From Xanthobacter aminoxidans (GTDB lineage Bacteria; Pseudomonadota; Alphaproteobacteria; Rhizobiales; Xanthobacteraceae), in contig NZ_JAMJXC010000001.1 in the NCBI RefSeq assembly GCF_023571765.1, positions 532,262 through 596,261 on the forward strand: 64,000 bases of DNA, in the 5' to 3' direction. The notes beneath the pieces are model-generated. The model was given only the letters and a program-made list of their open reading frames with translations. It was not told the DNA's origin and searched no databases. Shown piece by piece: positions 8,795-18,613 of the stretch; position 1 is the stretch's first letter; each line of letters begins with the position of its first letter. The position numbers and the translations under genes are program-made.

Positions 8795-9283
8795 ATGAAG
8801 CGCGAGCAACTGACCGAGAAGCTTCTCGACATCAAGCGCGAGAAGGGTTGGACCTGGAAATACATCTGCGACGAGATCGGCGGCATGTCGCCGGTGCTCG
8901 TCGTCGGCGCGCTGCTGGGCCAGATGAAGCTGGTGAAGCCGCTGGCGAAGAAGGCCGCGGATCTGTTCGGTCTTTCCGAGGTGGAAGAGCGGATGCTGAA
9001 CGAGGTGCCCATGCGCGGCGCCGGCACGCCCATGCCCCCCACCGATCCGCTGATCTACCGCTTCTACGAGCTGGTGATGGTCAACGGCCCGGCCTGGAAG
9101 GCGCTGATCGAGGAGGAGTTCGGCGACGGCATCATGTCCGCCATCGACTTCAACATGGAGATGGTGCGCGAGCCGAACCCCAAGGGCGACCGGGTGCAGA
9201 TCACCATGTCCGGCAAATTCCTGCCCTACAAATATTACGGCAACGAGCAGGGCATCCCCGATTACGGCTTCAAGGAAAGCTGA
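8795..9283 (+). CDS. cynS: Cyanate hydratase (cyanase)
   Basis: 162 aa. Catalyses bicarbonate-dependent breakdown of cyanate to ammonia and carbon dioxide in the cytoplasm. The N-terminal helical domain resembles a helix-turn-helix fold and the C-terminal domain carries the catalytic triad. Arg89, Glu92 (DPLIYRFYELVMVNGPAWK) and Ser115 (GDGIMSAIDF) match E. coli Arg96, Glu99 and Ser122 with a constant 7-residue offset. It is the last gene of the transporter operon, 38 bases after the ATPase, and is followed by a strong hairpin. Its presence gives the best functional clue for the whole upstream block: nitrogen recovery from, or detoxification of, cyanate. Confidence 0.97.
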   Translation: MKREQLTEKLLDIKREKGWTWKYICDEIGGMSPVLVVGALLGQMKLVKPLAKKAADLFGLSEVEERMLNEVPMRGAGTPMPPTDPLIYRFYELVMVNGPAWKALIEEEFGDGIMSAIDFNMEMVREPNPKGDRVQITMSGKFLPYKYYGNEQGIPDYGFKES

Positions 9284-9310
9284 GCCGGCCCTCCGCCGCT
9301 TGGCCAAAGA

Positions 9311-9344
9311 AAAACCCCGCCGGGCGACCGGCGGGGTTTTTTGT
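9311..9344. terminator. Intrinsic terminator after cynS
   Basis: A 13-bp perfect stem AAAACCCCGCCGG / CCGGCGGGGTTTT around the GCGA loop, continued by T residues. The A-run on the other flank makes it usable from both directions, serving cynS and the convergent DUF4167 gene. Confidence 0.93.
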
Positions 9345-9364
9345 TTCGGTCGAGGAATGCAGGC

Positions 9365-10555
9365 CTATTCGTTGAACAGTGCCGGCTGCTCGGGCGCAGG
9401 GGCCTCGGCGGCAGCCTCGGCTCCCTCGCCGGCCCGGGTGCGGAAGCGGCGGCGACGCGGACGCGGGGCGTCTGCGCCCTCGGCGACCTCTGCACCCTCC
9501 TCGCGGGGCGTTTCCGCAGCCGCCTTGGGCTCAGCCTTCTCCGCCTTGGCCACGGCCTTCGGTTCGGCTTTCGGCTCCGCCTTGGGTTCGCGGGGCTCCG
9601 CCTTCGGCTCGCTCTTCACCTCGGCCTTGGGTTCGGGGCGCTCCTTGGGAACGGCCGGTGCGCCGGTGATGAAGGACGGCAGGCCGAGATCCTGCTCCTC
9701 GACGCGGGGCGCGCGCGGCGGACGGGGCTGCTCGACCTCCTCATTGCGCGGCGCGCGATGCGGACGCGGCTGATCGCCATCGTCGCTGCGGGGCGCGCGG
9801 GCCGCGCGGGGCACGAAGCCTTCGCCATTGTCGTCGCGGTTGCGGCGGCGGAACTCGCGCGGCTCGCGCTGTTCTCTCGGCTCGCGCTGTTCCCGCGGGT
9901 CACGTTGTTCCCTCTGGTCGCGGGGCTCGCGCTGCTCCCGGGGTTCGCGCTGTTCGCGGGGGTCCCGATTCTCGCGATTGTCGCGGGCCTCGCGCGGCTG
10001 GTAGCTCTCGTCGTCATCCCGATTGCGACGGAAATTGCCCTGCCGATTGTCGCGCTGGCCACGGTCATCCCGCTGACCACGATCATCCCGCTGACCCCGG
10101 TCATCCCGGTAGCCCCGATCTTCACGTTGGCCGCGATCTTCGCGCTGACCCCGATCATCCCGATTTTCGCGCGACTGGTAGGGTTGCTCGCCGCGGCCAT
10201 AGGGCTGCTCGTTGCGGCCGTAGGGCTGAGGGGCGTCGAGGGAGGACATGTCGTCCATGTCCTCGTCGTCGCCTTCCTCGTCGCGGCCGAAGCCGTTCAC
10301 CGGGGCAAACTGGCCCTGCAGCGAGGCGATGAGGCGAAGATAGTGTTCCGCATGCTGGAAATAGTTCTCAGCCGCCACGTGGTCGCCGGAGGACTGGGCG
10401 TCGCGGGCGAGCTGCTGATACTTTTCCGCAATGTGGTGGGCTGTCCCGCGCACCTTCACATCCGGGCCGTTCGACTCATACACCCGCGTCAAAGGGTTTG
10501 AGCTGCGCCGGTTGTTGTTGCGGCCGCGCATGCGCTTCTGCTGACCATTTCTCAT
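9365..10555 (-). CDS. DUF4167 domain protein with Arg/Glu/Asp repeat region
   Basis: 396 aa. The N-terminal 90 residues form the DUF4167 domain (RGRNNNRRSSNPLTRVYESN, then the AEHYLRLIASLQGQF segment), a family found almost only in alphaproteobacteria. From about residue 120 to 260 come degenerate short repeats (RDDRGQ units, then REQREPREQ units), followed by a proline, lysine and arginine-rich tail. The low-complexity, highly charged composition suggests RNA binding or condensate behaviour, but no function is established. It is convergent with cynS and lies upstream-facing to prmC/prfA, an arrangement I recognise from other Hyphomicrobiales. Confidence 0.88.
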   Translation of the reverse strand: MRNGQQKRMRGRNNNRRSSNPLTRVYESNGPDVKVRGTAHHIAEKYQQLARDAQSSGDHVAAENYFQHAEHYLRLIASLQGQFAPVNGFGRDEEGDDEDMDDMSSLDAPQPYGRNEQPYGRGEQPYQSRENRDDRGQREDRGQREDRGYRDDRGQRDDRGQRDDRGQRDNRQGNFRRNRDDDESYQPREARDNRENRDPREQREPREQREPRDQREQRDPREQREPREQREPREFRRRNRDDNGEGFVPRAARAPRSDDGDQPRPHRAPRNEEVEQPRPPRAPRVEEQDLGLPSFITGAPAVPKERPEPKAEVKSEPKAEPREPKAEPKAEPKAVAKAEKAEPKAAAETPREEGAEVAEGADAPRPRRRRFRTRAGEGAEAAAEAPAPEQPALFNE

Positions 10556-11123
10556 ATGGATCGATCTCTACTCGCCCGGCGTTCACGCCGCCGTCTGCGC
10601 CCGGCCGCATCGCGCCGGTACAATCCGCATATCCCGCCGGGCTTCCCGCTCCGGCGGCGCGCGTCTCATGAAACGAACCTTCGGAACTCCACCCCATTGG
10701 AATGGGTGCCGTGGAACGCTGCTCCGTCCGCAGGACAAGACCGTCAGATCCGCGGAAGCCGCCTGCGCCGGCGTCCGCGCTGGACCAAAGCGAAAGTCGT
10801 CAAGAAGTCAGGATCAGTCCGATCATCGAGCCCCGTTCCGTGCCCCCCAGCACGGGCGCCAATACACGAGATGCCGCACCCCCAAGACGACATCGCCGAA
10901 GACGACATCACCCAAGATGCCACCGCCTAAGATGTCACCGACATTCCGTGGGCCGCGCGTATTCAGCACCGTGAAACGATCCAACCGCGGGACGCTCGCA
11001 TGAGCAGCGCCATCGCGCGCTCCACGCTCTCGCATCCCCAGCGACCGAAACATCCGTTTGAGATTTCGGAAGCCCGCATCAGCCCTCTGGACCAATGCTC
11101 CGGTTCGATTCCTGCGACTGACA
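10556..11123. other. 568-base gap without a credible gene
   Basis: Between the DUF4167 gene and the end of prmC. All open frames here look like shadows with no family resemblance. Around 10883-10945 there are several short near-repeats (variants of GACGACATC and AAGATG), and the segment probably also holds the DUF4167 promoter. No RNA gene was recognised. Confidence 0.5.
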
Positions 11124-12062
11124 CTAGCCATTTCCCTCAAAGGTTCCAAGCCTTTTTTCATCGGCCGGTGGGTGTGCGGCGCCGGGCCGCCGGGCGCAAA
11201 GGGCGCGCGGGATGCCTCCGAGGTCGGCGCGCGCCGGGCCGAGAAGCCCAAGCCCTGCCGCCTGAACGAGGGCGGCGACGGCGGGTTCCTGCCCCGCGCC
11301 GAGTTCGAGAACAGCCGCGCCGCCGGGCTTCAGCAGGCGCGTCAGATCGGCGGCGATGATGCGATAGGCAGCCAGCCCGTCGGCCCCCGCAACCAGCGCC
11401 AGCCGGGGATCGTGGAGGCGCACGTCGACTGCAAGTCCCGCCATCTCATCCTCGGTGATGTAGGGCGGGTTGGAGACCACGAGGTCGAAGCCGCCGGCAA
11501 GTGCGGTGCCCCAGTCGCCGACAAGAACAGACGCGCGGTCGGCGAGGCCGTTCGCTTCGAGGTTGTCCCGGGCCGTCCGGGCCGCGTTCTCCGAGCGGTC
11601 CACGGCGATGCCTGTTGCGGACGGCCGCTCCGAAAGCAGGGCCGCGAGGATGGCGCCCGTACCCGTGCCGAGGTCGAGGATGCGCAGCGGCGCGGCGCGG
11701 TCGGGAAAAAGGGACAGCGCCGCCTCCACCACCGTCTCCGTGTCCGGTCGCGGCACCAGCGTGTCCGGCGAAAGGCGGAAAGTGAGGCTCCAGAACTCCT
11801 TGTGGCCGAAGATGCGGGCCACAGGCTCCCCCGCGAGCCGCCGGGCGAGGAGCGCCTCGGTGGCGGCGAGGATGTCGGGCGCGGCAGGGGCGGCGCCGTG
11901 GCTGAGAAGCTCGCCCGTCGGGCATCCGAGGGCATGGGCCAGCAGCAGCCGTGCATCCAGCTCCGGCGTCTCCACGCCGCCGGCGGCGAGGCGGGCGGTC
12001 ATCAGCCGGCGCAACTGGGCGATGGTCAGGTCGGCCGCGGGCGTGTCGCCGGGGCCAGGCAC
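11124..12062 (-). CDS. prmC: Release factor glutamine methyltransferase
   Basis: 312 aa SAM-dependent enzyme that methylates the Gln of the GGQ motif in release factors RF1 and RF2. The SAM site is LDLGTGTGAI, and the diagnostic NPPY motif, which positions the glutamine amide, is present (VVSNPPYITEDEM). The C-terminal 30 residues are extended and rich in Ala/Pro compared with enterobacterial PrmC. It lies 3 bases downstream of prfA on the same strand, so modifier and target are co-transcribed. Confidence 0.95.
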   Translation of the reverse strand: MPGPGDTPAADLTIAQLRRLMTARLAAGGVETPELDARLLLAHALGCPTGELLSHGAAPAAPDILAATEALLARRLAGEPVARIFGHKEFWSLTFRLSPDTLVPRPDTETVVEAALSLFPDRAAPLRILDLGTGTGAILAALLSERPSATGIAVDRSENAARTARDNLEANGLADRASVLVGDWGTALAGGFDLVVSNPPYITEDEMAGLAVDVRLHDPRLALVAGADGLAAYRIIAADLTRLLKPGGAAVLELGAGQEPAVAALVQAAGLGLLGPARADLGGIPRALCARRPGAAHPPADEKRLGTFEGNG

Positions 12063-12065
12063 GGC

Positions 12066-13148
12066 TCAGGCCTCCTCGGCGGCTGCGAGCAGGGCGGCCT
12101 GGTGCTCGGTCAGCAGCGGTTCGATGATGTCGTCGAGCGCGGTGCCGGCGATCACCTCCTCCAGCTTGTAGAGGGTGAGGTTGATGCGATGGTCGGTCAC
12201 GCGCCCCTGCGGGAAATTGTAGGTGCGGATCCGCTCGGAACGGTCGCCGGAGCCGACCTGCCCCTTGCGGTCAGCGGCGCGGCCGGCCTCCTTGCGCTGG
12301 CGCTCCTCGTCCAGCAGGCGGGAGCGCAGCAGCGCCATGGCGCGGGCCTTGTTGCGATGCTGGGAGCGCTCGTCCTGCACCGCCACCACCGTGTTGGTGG
12401 GGATGTGGGTGATGCGCACCGCCGATTCGGTCTTGTTCACATGCTGGCCGCCGGCGCCCTGGGCCCGGAACACGTCGATCCGGAGGTCGGATTCGTTGAT
12501 GTCCACGTCCACATCCTCCGCCTCCGGCAGGACGGCGACAGTGGCGGCGGAGGTATGGATGCGCCCGCCCGCCTCGGTGGCCGGCACCCGCTGGACTCGA
12601 TGGACACCGCTCTCGAACTTCAGCCGGGCATAGGCGCCCTTGCCGTGGACGGCGGCGACGATTTCCTTGTAGCCGCCCATGGTGCCCTCGCTCTCGGACA
12701 GCACCTCCACGCTCCAGCCTTTGTCGGCGGCATAGCGCGTATACATGCGGTAAAGGTCGCCCGCGAACAGCGCCGCCTCGTCGCCGCCGGTGCCGGCGCG
12801 CACCTCCAGAATGATGCCGCGCTCGTCCATGGCGTCCTTGGGCAGGAGCGCGAGGCGCACGGCGGTGGTCAGCTCGGCGATCCGCGTATCCAGCCGCTCC
12901 ACCTCGGCCTCGGCCAGGGTGCGCATCTCCGGGTCGCCGGCCGAATCGGCGAGCAGCTCCCGGGCGCCCTCCAGATCGCGTTCCGCGCCGCGCAGCGCCA
13001 GCACCTGCTCCACCACGGGGGAGAGATCCGAGAACTCGCGGCCGAGGCGGACAAACTCCTCCCCCTCCGCCCCATGCGACAGGGCGGCCTCGATCTCGGC
13101 ATGCCGGGCGACCAGCTGGTCGAGTTTGGCGAGGGGCAGGGTGTTCAT
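12066..13148 (-). CDS. prfA: Peptide chain release factor 1
   Basis: 360 aa from the ATG at 13148; an 18-residue upstream extension to 13202 is possible but has no family support. Recognises UAA/UAG stop codons. The codon-reading PAT tripeptide is in [15 protein letters not shown], and the catalytic GGQ loop is in [18 protein letters not shown]. Length is that of typical RF1. It is followed immediately by prmC, whose product methylates the GGQ glutamine. Confidence 0.97.
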   Translation of the reverse strand: MNTLPLAKLDQLVARHAEIEAALSHGAEGEEFVRLGREFSDLSPVVEQVLALRGAERDLEGARELLADSAGDPEMRTLAEAEVERLDTRIAELTTAVRLALLPKDAMDERGIILEVRAGTGGDEAALFAGDLYRMYTRYAADKGWSVEVLSESEGTMGGYKEIVAAVHGKGAYARLKFESGVHRVQRVPATEAGGRIHTSAATVAVLPEAEDVDVDINESDLRIDVFRAQGAGGQHVNKTESAVRITHIPTNTVVAVQDERSQHRNKARAMALLRSRLLDEERQRKEAGRAADRKGQVGSGDRSERIRTYNFPQGRVTDHRINLTLYKLEEVIAGTALDDIIEPLLTEHQAALLAAAEEA

Positions 13149-13227
13149 AAGGGGCTGACGGATCCGGACGGTTTGGGGAAAAGGGGCAAGAGAAAAGGGC
13201 AAGAGCAGAGGCGCGGAAGGGCGCCCG

Positions 13228-15504
13228 CTAGAGCGGCAGGCCGCAGTCCCGCGCGAACTTGGTCAGCATGGCACGCGGATCGGCCGTGCCGGTACGGTCC
13301 TCGAGCAAGGGCAGCAGCACCTTGCGGGCGGCGGAGACGTCGGTCTCGAGCAGCATCGCCTTGACCGGCCCCATGGCCGCCGGGGAGACCGACAGGGAGC
13401 GGTAGCCCAGGGCGGCGAGGGCCACCGCCTCCAGCGGCCGGGAGGCCAGTTCGCCGCACAACGTCACGGGCTTGCCATGGCGGAGGCCCGCCTCCGCCAC
13501 CAGCCGGAAGGCCCGAAGGGCCGGGGGGGAGAGCGGATCGAAGCGGTCGGCGACCCGCACGTTGGCGCGGTCGGCCGCATAGAGGAACTGCACGAGGTCA
13601 TTGGAGCCCACCGAGAGGAAATCGGCGCGCGACAGGATCTCGTCCAGCTGGAAGAGCAGGGACGGCACTTCCACCATGGCGCCCACCTGGACCCGATCCG
13701 GCAGGGCGTGGCCGTGACGGCGCAGGTGAGTCAGCTCCCGCTCCACCATGGCCCGGGCCCGGTCGAATTCATCCACCGCGGCGACCATGGGGAACATCAC
13801 GCGCAGCTCACGCCCCGCGCCGGCGCGCAGCAGGGCACGCATCTGGCTGCGCAGCAGGCCCGGCCGATCCAGCCCGAGGCGGATGGCACGCCAGCCGAGG
13901 GCCGGATTCTCCTCCTCCACCGTCCGCATGTAGGGCAGCACCTTGTCGCCGCCGATATCGAGGGTGCGGAAGGTGACCGGGCGGTCGCCTGCGGCGTCCA
14001 GCACGGCGCGGTAGAGCTTCAGCTGTTCGGAGATGCGCGGGAAGGCCGACGCGATCATGAACTGAAGCTCGGTGCGGAACAGGCCGATGCCCGCCGCGCC
14101 AGTCTCGGCGATGTGGGGCAGGTCCACCAGCAGGCCGGCATTGAGGTTCAGGTCCACATGCACGCCGTCCTTCGTCACGGAGGGGCGGGTGCGGAGCGCG
14201 GCATACTGGGCCTGCCGGCGGGCGCGGAAGCGCACCTTCTCGGCATAGGCCTCCTCGACGTCGCCGGGCGGGCGTAGATGGACCTCGCCGTTCTGGCCGT
14301 CGACGATGACCGGATCGCCCTGGTCGGCGAGGCCGGCGGCATTCTCCACCTGTCCCACGGCGGCGATGCCGAGGGCGCGGGCGACGATGGTGACGTGGCT
14401 GGTGGTTCCGCCTTCCTCCAGCACGAGGCCGCGAATGCTGGTGCGATCGTAATCCAGCAGCGCCGCCGGGCTCATGTTGCGGGCGACGAGGATGGCGTTC
14501 TCGGGCAGCGCCTCCCGCTCCATGCCGCGAGACCGCCCGGTCAGCTCGCGCAGGAGCCGGTTGGCGAGGTCGTCGAGGTCGTGCAGGCGCTCGCGCAGAT
14601 AGGGGTCGGAGGCGCGCATCATGCGGGCGCGGGTATCCGACTGCACCCGTTCCACCGCGCCCTCGGCGGTGAGGCCGGAGAGGACGGCCTCGCGCATCTT
14701 GTGCATCCAGCCCCGGTCGTGGGCGAACATGCGGTAGGCTTCGAGGATGTCGCGATGCTCGCCGGCCTTGGAGAGGCCGTCGTCCTCCAGCATCAGGTCG
14801 ATGGAGTGGCGCAGCTTGCCGATGGCGGCATCGAGCCGGGCGGTTTCCTTCACCACGTCGTCGGCGATGACGTTGGTCACCCGGATGCGCGGCTCGTGCA
14901 GCACCACATGGCCAAGGCCAAGCCCGTCGGCGAGGGCGACGCCCTTGAGATGCAGCGGCCGGCGCACGGCGGGTTCGGCGCCCGGCTTGGCCAGCGCCGT
15001 GAGTTCGCCCGAGGCGATCATCTCCGCCAGCACCATGGCGGTGGTCTGAAGGGCCTCGATCTCCTCTTCCGTATAGGTGCGGCGGGCGCGATTCTGCACC
15101 ACCAGCACGCCCAGCGTGTTGCCGCCGCGCAGGATCGGCACGCCGAGGAAGGAGTTGTAGATCTCTTCGCCCGTCTCCGGACGGTAGGAGAATTCGGGGT
15201 GGGACTGGGCGTCCAGCAAGGCGAGCGATTCGGCCTCGCGCGCCACATGGCCGACGAGGCCCTCATCCACGCTCATGACGGTCAGATGAACCGCATCCCG
15301 GTTCAGGCCTTCCGTAGCGTACAGCTCAAGGGTCTGATCGACGCGCAGCACGTAGACCGAGCAGACTTCCGCCACCATGTTGGCGGCGATCAGCACAACG
15401 ATCTTGTCGAGGCGGTCCTGCGCGCTGACCGGCTCCGCCATCACCTCACGGAGACGCCGGAGCAGCACGCGCGGACCGCCGAGCGCGCCACGCATCGGCC
15501 GCAT
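13228..15504 (-). CDS. ptsP: Nitrogen PTS enzyme I (PEP-protein phosphotransferase)
   Basis: 758 aa. An N-terminal GAF domain (about residues 20-165) is followed by the PEP-utilizer N domain, the phosphohistidine loop [15 protein letters not shown], and the C-terminal PEP-binding TIM barrel ([34 protein letters not shown]). It is the first enzyme of PTSNtr, which phosphorylates NPr and EIIA-Ntr for nitrogen and potassium regulation rather than sugar import. It lies 79 bases upstream of prfA and downstream of lysC, the usual alphaproteobacterial order. Confidence 0.96.
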   Translation of the reverse strand: MRPMRGALGGPRVLLRRLREVMAEPVSAQDRLDKIVVLIAANMVAEVCSVYVLRVDQTLELYATEGLNRDAVHLTVMSVDEGLVGHVAREAESLALLDAQSHPEFSYRPETGEEIYNSFLGVPILRGGNTLGVLVVQNRARRTYTEEEIEALQTTAMVLAEMIASGELTALAKPGAEPAVRRPLHLKGVALADGLGLGHVVLHEPRIRVTNVIADDVVKETARLDAAIGKLRHSIDLMLEDDGLSKAGEHRDILEAYRMFAHDRGWMHKMREAVLSGLTAEGAVERVQSDTRARMMRASDPYLRERLHDLDDLANRLLRELTGRSRGMEREALPENAILVARNMSPAALLDYDRTSIRGLVLEEGGTTSHVTIVARALGIAAVGQVENAAGLADQGDPVIVDGQNGEVHLRPPGDVEEAYAEKVRFRARRQAQYAALRTRPSVTKDGVHVDLNLNAGLLVDLPHIAETGAAGIGLFRTELQFMIASAFPRISEQLKLYRAVLDAAGDRPVTFRTLDIGGDKVLPYMRTVEEENPALGWRAIRLGLDRPGLLRSQMRALLRAGAGRELRVMFPMVAAVDEFDRARAMVERELTHLRRHGHALPDRVQVGAMVEVPSLLFQLDEILSRADFLSVGSNDLVQFLYAADRANVRVADRFDPLSPPALRAFRLVAEAGLRHGKPVTLCGELASRPLEAVALAALGYRSLSVSPAAMGPVKAMLLETDVSAARKVLLPLLEDRTGTADPRAMLTKFARDCGLPL

Positions 15505-15590
15505 CCTTAAAAATGAGCGGGTTCAGTAACCCCGCGAGGCTATCCAACGGATGGCGCGCCCCCGCAGGGCTACCGTCAACGGTTCCGCCC

Positions 15591-16850
15591 TCAGCTGTCC
15601 AGCCCGTATAGCGAATGGAGAGTCCGGACCGCAAGTTCGGTATAGGCCGCATCTATCAGGAAGGAGATCTTGATCTCCGACGTGGTGATGGCGCGGATGT
15701 TGATACCGCGGCCCGCCAGCGCCTCGAACGCCTTGGCGGCGACGCCGGCGTGGGAGCGCATGCCGATGCCGATGACCGACACCTTGGTCACGTCCCCGGC
15801 GCCTTCGATCGCCTGGAAGGCGATGGAGTCGCGGGCCCGCTCGATCACCGCCTTGGCGCGCTCGAAATCGGCCGTGGGGACGGTGAAGGTGATGTCGGTA
15901 TAGCCGTCCGCGGACACGTTCTGGACGATCATGTCCACATTGATGTGCGCGTCCGCCAGCGGGCCGAACACGGCGGCGGCGATGCCGGGCTTGTCGGCGA
16001 CGCGGCGGATGGAGACCTGGGCCTCGTCCTTGGAAAAGGCGATGCCCGTGACCACCTGCGATTCCATCTGGCTTGCCACGATTTCCTCCTCGTCGCAGAT
16101 GAGCGTTCCGGCCTTCTCGACCTCGCGCATCTCCGGCGCGTCGGGGTCCACAAGGCTCGAGCGCACGAAGGTGCGCACATTATGCACCATGGCGAGCTCC
16201 ACCGAGCGCACCTGCAGCACCTTGGCGCCGAGCGAGGCCATTTCCAGCATTTCCTCGAAGGCGATGCGGTCGAGGCGGCGGGCCTTGGGCACCACGCGCG
16301 GGTCGGTCGTGTAGACGCCGTCCACGTCGGTATAGATGTCGCACCGCTCGGCCTTCAGCGCCGCGGCTACCGCCACCGCCGAGGTGTCCGAGCCGCCGCG
16401 GCCGAGCGTCGTGATCCGCCCCGTGGGCAGGTGGATGCCCTGGAAGCCGGCGATCACCGCCACCTCGCCGCCCTCGATGGAGGTGGCCAGACGGTCGGCG
16501 TCGATGTCCATGATGCGGGCGGAGCCGTGGGCGTCGTCGGTGGAAATGGGGATCTGCCACCCCTGCCAGGACCGGGCGGAAACGCCCATTTCCTGCAGCG
16601 CGATGGCCAGCAGGCCGCTGGTCACCTGCTCGCCGGAGGCCACCACCGCGTCATATTCGCGCGCGTCGTAGAGCGAGGAGGCATCCTTGCACCAAGCGAC
16701 CAGTTCGTTGGTCTTGCCGGACATGGCGGAGACCACGACGGCCACCTTGTAGCCGGCCTCCACCTCGCGCTTGACGTGGCGCGCCACGTTGCGGATGCGC
16801 TCGATATTGGCGACCGATGTGCCGCCGAACTTCATGACAAGCCGAGCCAT
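15591..16850 (-). CDS. lysC: Aspartate kinase
   Basis: 419 aa. First step of the aspartate family pathway (lysine, threonine, methionine, diaminopimelate). The kinase domain begins MARLVMKFGGTSVANIERI, with the KFGGTS nucleotide site. Two ACT domains at the C-terminus (from about residue 265) should mediate feedback inhibition by lysine and/or threonine. An internal start for a beta subunit, as in class with two products, may exist but was not resolved. It precedes ptsP by 86 bases. Confidence 0.97.
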   Translation of the reverse strand: MARLVMKFGGTSVANIERIRNVARHVKREVEAGYKVAVVVSAMSGKTNELVAWCKDASSLYDAREYDAVVASGEQVTSGLLAIALQEMGVSARSWQGWQIPISTDDAHGSARIMDIDADRLATSIEGGEVAVIAGFQGIHLPTGRITTLGRGGSDTSAVAVAAALKAERCDIYTDVDGVYTTDPRVVPKARRLDRIAFEEMLEMASLGAKVLQVRSVELAMVHNVRTFVRSSLVDPDAPEMREVEKAGTLICDEEEIVASQMESQVVTGIAFSKDEAQVSIRRVADKPGIAAAVFGPLADAHINVDMIVQNVSADGYTDITFTVPTADFERAKAVIERARDSIAFQAIEGAGDVTKVSVIGIGMRSHAGVAAKAFEALAGRGINIRAITTSEIKISFLIDAAYTELAVRTLHSLYGLDS

Positions 16851-17158
16851 CGCTCGTGCCTTTCTTCGCCAGATATCCTTGGGGTTGCACGCGTGCGGCG
16901 CCGATCACGGCGGCCGGCTTCAGCTCCGCATCATTTTCGCCGGCTGAGCCGGGCACGCGATGCCTGGGGTGCGGAGGTGGCCGAGCGGAACATCCCTTAA
17001 GTCCTTGCGCGCGGGGTTTTCGAGGTCGCGCAGCTGTTGGGGCGCCTCCATAGCGGCTACGGCGGGCCGGGGCAACCGCTCTGCGCAAAGCCGGAAAACC
17101 TGCTTGCGGCGCGGGGAGGGCACAGGCATCAACCGTCTGTCCCACCGGAGCCCCGCCC
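16851..17158. other. Divergent spacer between lysC and the HIT gene
   Basis: 308 bases holding the two outward promoters. The stretch from 16971 (GCGGAGGTGGCCGAGCGG) looks like the 5' end of a Leu/Ser tRNA, but no anticodon arm or T arm follows, so it is not called as a tRNA. No gene is seen. Confidence 0.5.
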
Positions 17159-17599
17159 ATGACCGAAGACGCCTTCGCGCTCGACCCCCGCCTCGCCGCG
17201 GATGGACCGGCCGTGGGGGACCTGCCGTTGTGTCATGTGCGGCTGGTGGAGGACCGGCGCTTCTTCTGGGTTTCCCTCACGCCACGCCGGGCGGCCATGT
17301 CCGAGATTTTCGACCTCGACGCCGAGGATCGCCTGAGGCTGATGGAGGAGGTCGCCCTCGTCTCGCGGGCGCTGAAGGACATCACGGCCTGCGCCAAGCT
17401 GAACATCGCGGCACTGGGCAACATGGTACCGCAGCTCCACGTGCATATCATCGCCCGCAATCCCGGCGATGCGGCCTGGCCGGGTGTGGTGTTCGGTGCC
17501 GGCACCCGCGAGCCGATGGGCGATCTGGAGCGCCAATCCCGCCTCGATGCCCTGCGCGGGCGGCTCAGTGTGCACAGCCAAGCCTTGCCGGTGGGATAG
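17159..17599 (+). CDS. HIT-family hydrolase
   Basis: 146 aa. The histidine triad motif is present as QLHVHIIAR, in which the last His of the usual HxHxH is replaced by Ile-Ala-Arg, so it is HxHxx. Two of the triad histidines are kept. Members hydrolyse nucleotide phosphoramidates or dinucleoside polyphosphates. It is 75 bases upstream of nudC, another nucleotide hydrolase, suggesting a shared nucleotide-salvage operon. Confidence 0.87.
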   Translation: MTEDAFALDPRLAADGPAVGDLPLCHVRLVEDRRFFWVSLTPRRAAMSEIFDLDAEDRLRLMEEVALVSRALKDITACAKLNIAALGNMVPQLHVHIIARNPGDAAWPGVVFGAGTREPMGDLERQSRLDALRGRLSVHSQALPVG

Positions 17600-17674
17600 C
17601 CTTGCCTCGGCTCCGGCTGCGTGCGACGGTCGCCATCAATTCGCAGCCTGCCGCCTGCCGGGGTCGTCTGGTCC

Positions 17675-18613
17675 ATGTCCTTCATTTCCCGCCCCGATCT
17701 CGGCGTCTGGCCGACCCTTGGTTATGTGGACAGCCCGCTTGACCGCGCCTGCCACCTGCGTGCCGGCGCCGCCGATCTCCTGGATCATCCGGCCGCCCGC
17801 TTCTACCTTCTCGGCGGGGAATTGGTCGCGCTGAAGGGCGCCGGCCCGGTCTTCGATCCTCTGTTCGACCGGGCGGAAGCCGAAGCGCGCGGGCGCGGTG
17901 AGCCCCTGTTTCTGGGCATCGAGAGCGACGGCGCGCCGCGATTCGCCAAGGGGTTCGATCCTGCCCTTAGGGAGGCACTGGAGGGCGAGGGGCTCACGGT
18001 CCCCGACCTGCGCACCATCGCCGTCAGCGGCCTAATCGCACCGCATCACCTCGGGCCCGTCGCCTGCGGCAAGGCGTTGCGCGCCTGGCATACGCGGCAC
18101 GGCTTCTGCGCCAATTGCGGCGCCGCCTCGCGCATCGTGGATGCCGGCTGGCGGCGGGATTGCCCCTCCTGCGGCGCCCAGCATTTCCCGCGCACCGATC
18201 CTGTCGTCATCATGCTCACCGCCCGCGGCGACCGCTGCCTGCTCGGCCGGCAGCCCCATTTCGCCCCCGGCATGTGGTCGACCCTCGCCGGCTTCGTGGA
18301 ACCCGGCGAGACCATCGAGGACGCCGTGCGCCGCGAGACTTTGGAGGAGGCGGGCGTCCGGACGGGGGAGGTTCGCTACTTCGCGACCCAGCCGTGGCCC
18401 TTTCCCATGTCGCTGATGATCGGATGTATCGCGCAGGCGACGAGCGAGGACCTCGTCATCGACCGCAATGAACTGGAGGATGCCCGCTGGTTCGGCCGGG
18501 ATGAGGTGACGCTGATGCTCACCCGCACCCATCCCGACGGGCTGTTCGTGCCGCCGCCCGTCGCCATCGCGCACCATCTGATCCGCAGTTTCATCGAGGG
18601 CGGGCATGCTTGA
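17675..18613 (+). CDS. nudC: NADH pyrophosphatase / NAD-capped RNA hydrolase
   Basis: 312 aa from the ATG at 17675. The zinc ribbon CANCGAASR ... CPSCGAQHFPRTDP precedes the Nudix box (GFVEPGETIEDAVRRETLEE, then AGV), in which the catalytic REx2EE glutamates are all present. The downstream signature QPWPFPMSLM (SQPWPFPxS) separates NudC from other Nudix enzymes. It cleaves NADH to NMNH and AMP and removes NAD caps from RNA. The stop overlaps the next gene by 8 bases. Confidence 0.95.
   Translation: MSFISRPDLGVWPTLGYVDSPLDRACHLRAGAADLLDHPAARFYLLGGELVALKGAGPVFDPLFDRAEAEARGRGEPLFLGIESDGAPRFAKGFDPALREALEGEGLTVPDLRTIAVSGLIAPHHLGPVACGKALRAWHTRHGFCANCGAASRIVDAGWRRDCPSCGAQHFPRTDPVVIMLTARGDRCLLGRQPHFAPGMWSTLAGFVEPGETIEDAVRRETLEEAGVRTGEVRYFATQPWPFPMSLMIGCIAQATSEDLVIDRNELEDARWFGRDEVTLMLTRTHPDGLFVPPPVAIAHHLIRSFIEGGHA

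Noticed and set aside
16971..17060. tRNA-like 5' end GCGGAGGTGGCCGAGCGG
   Set aside because: No anticodon stem, T arm or matching acceptor 3' strand follows, so it is a chance match.
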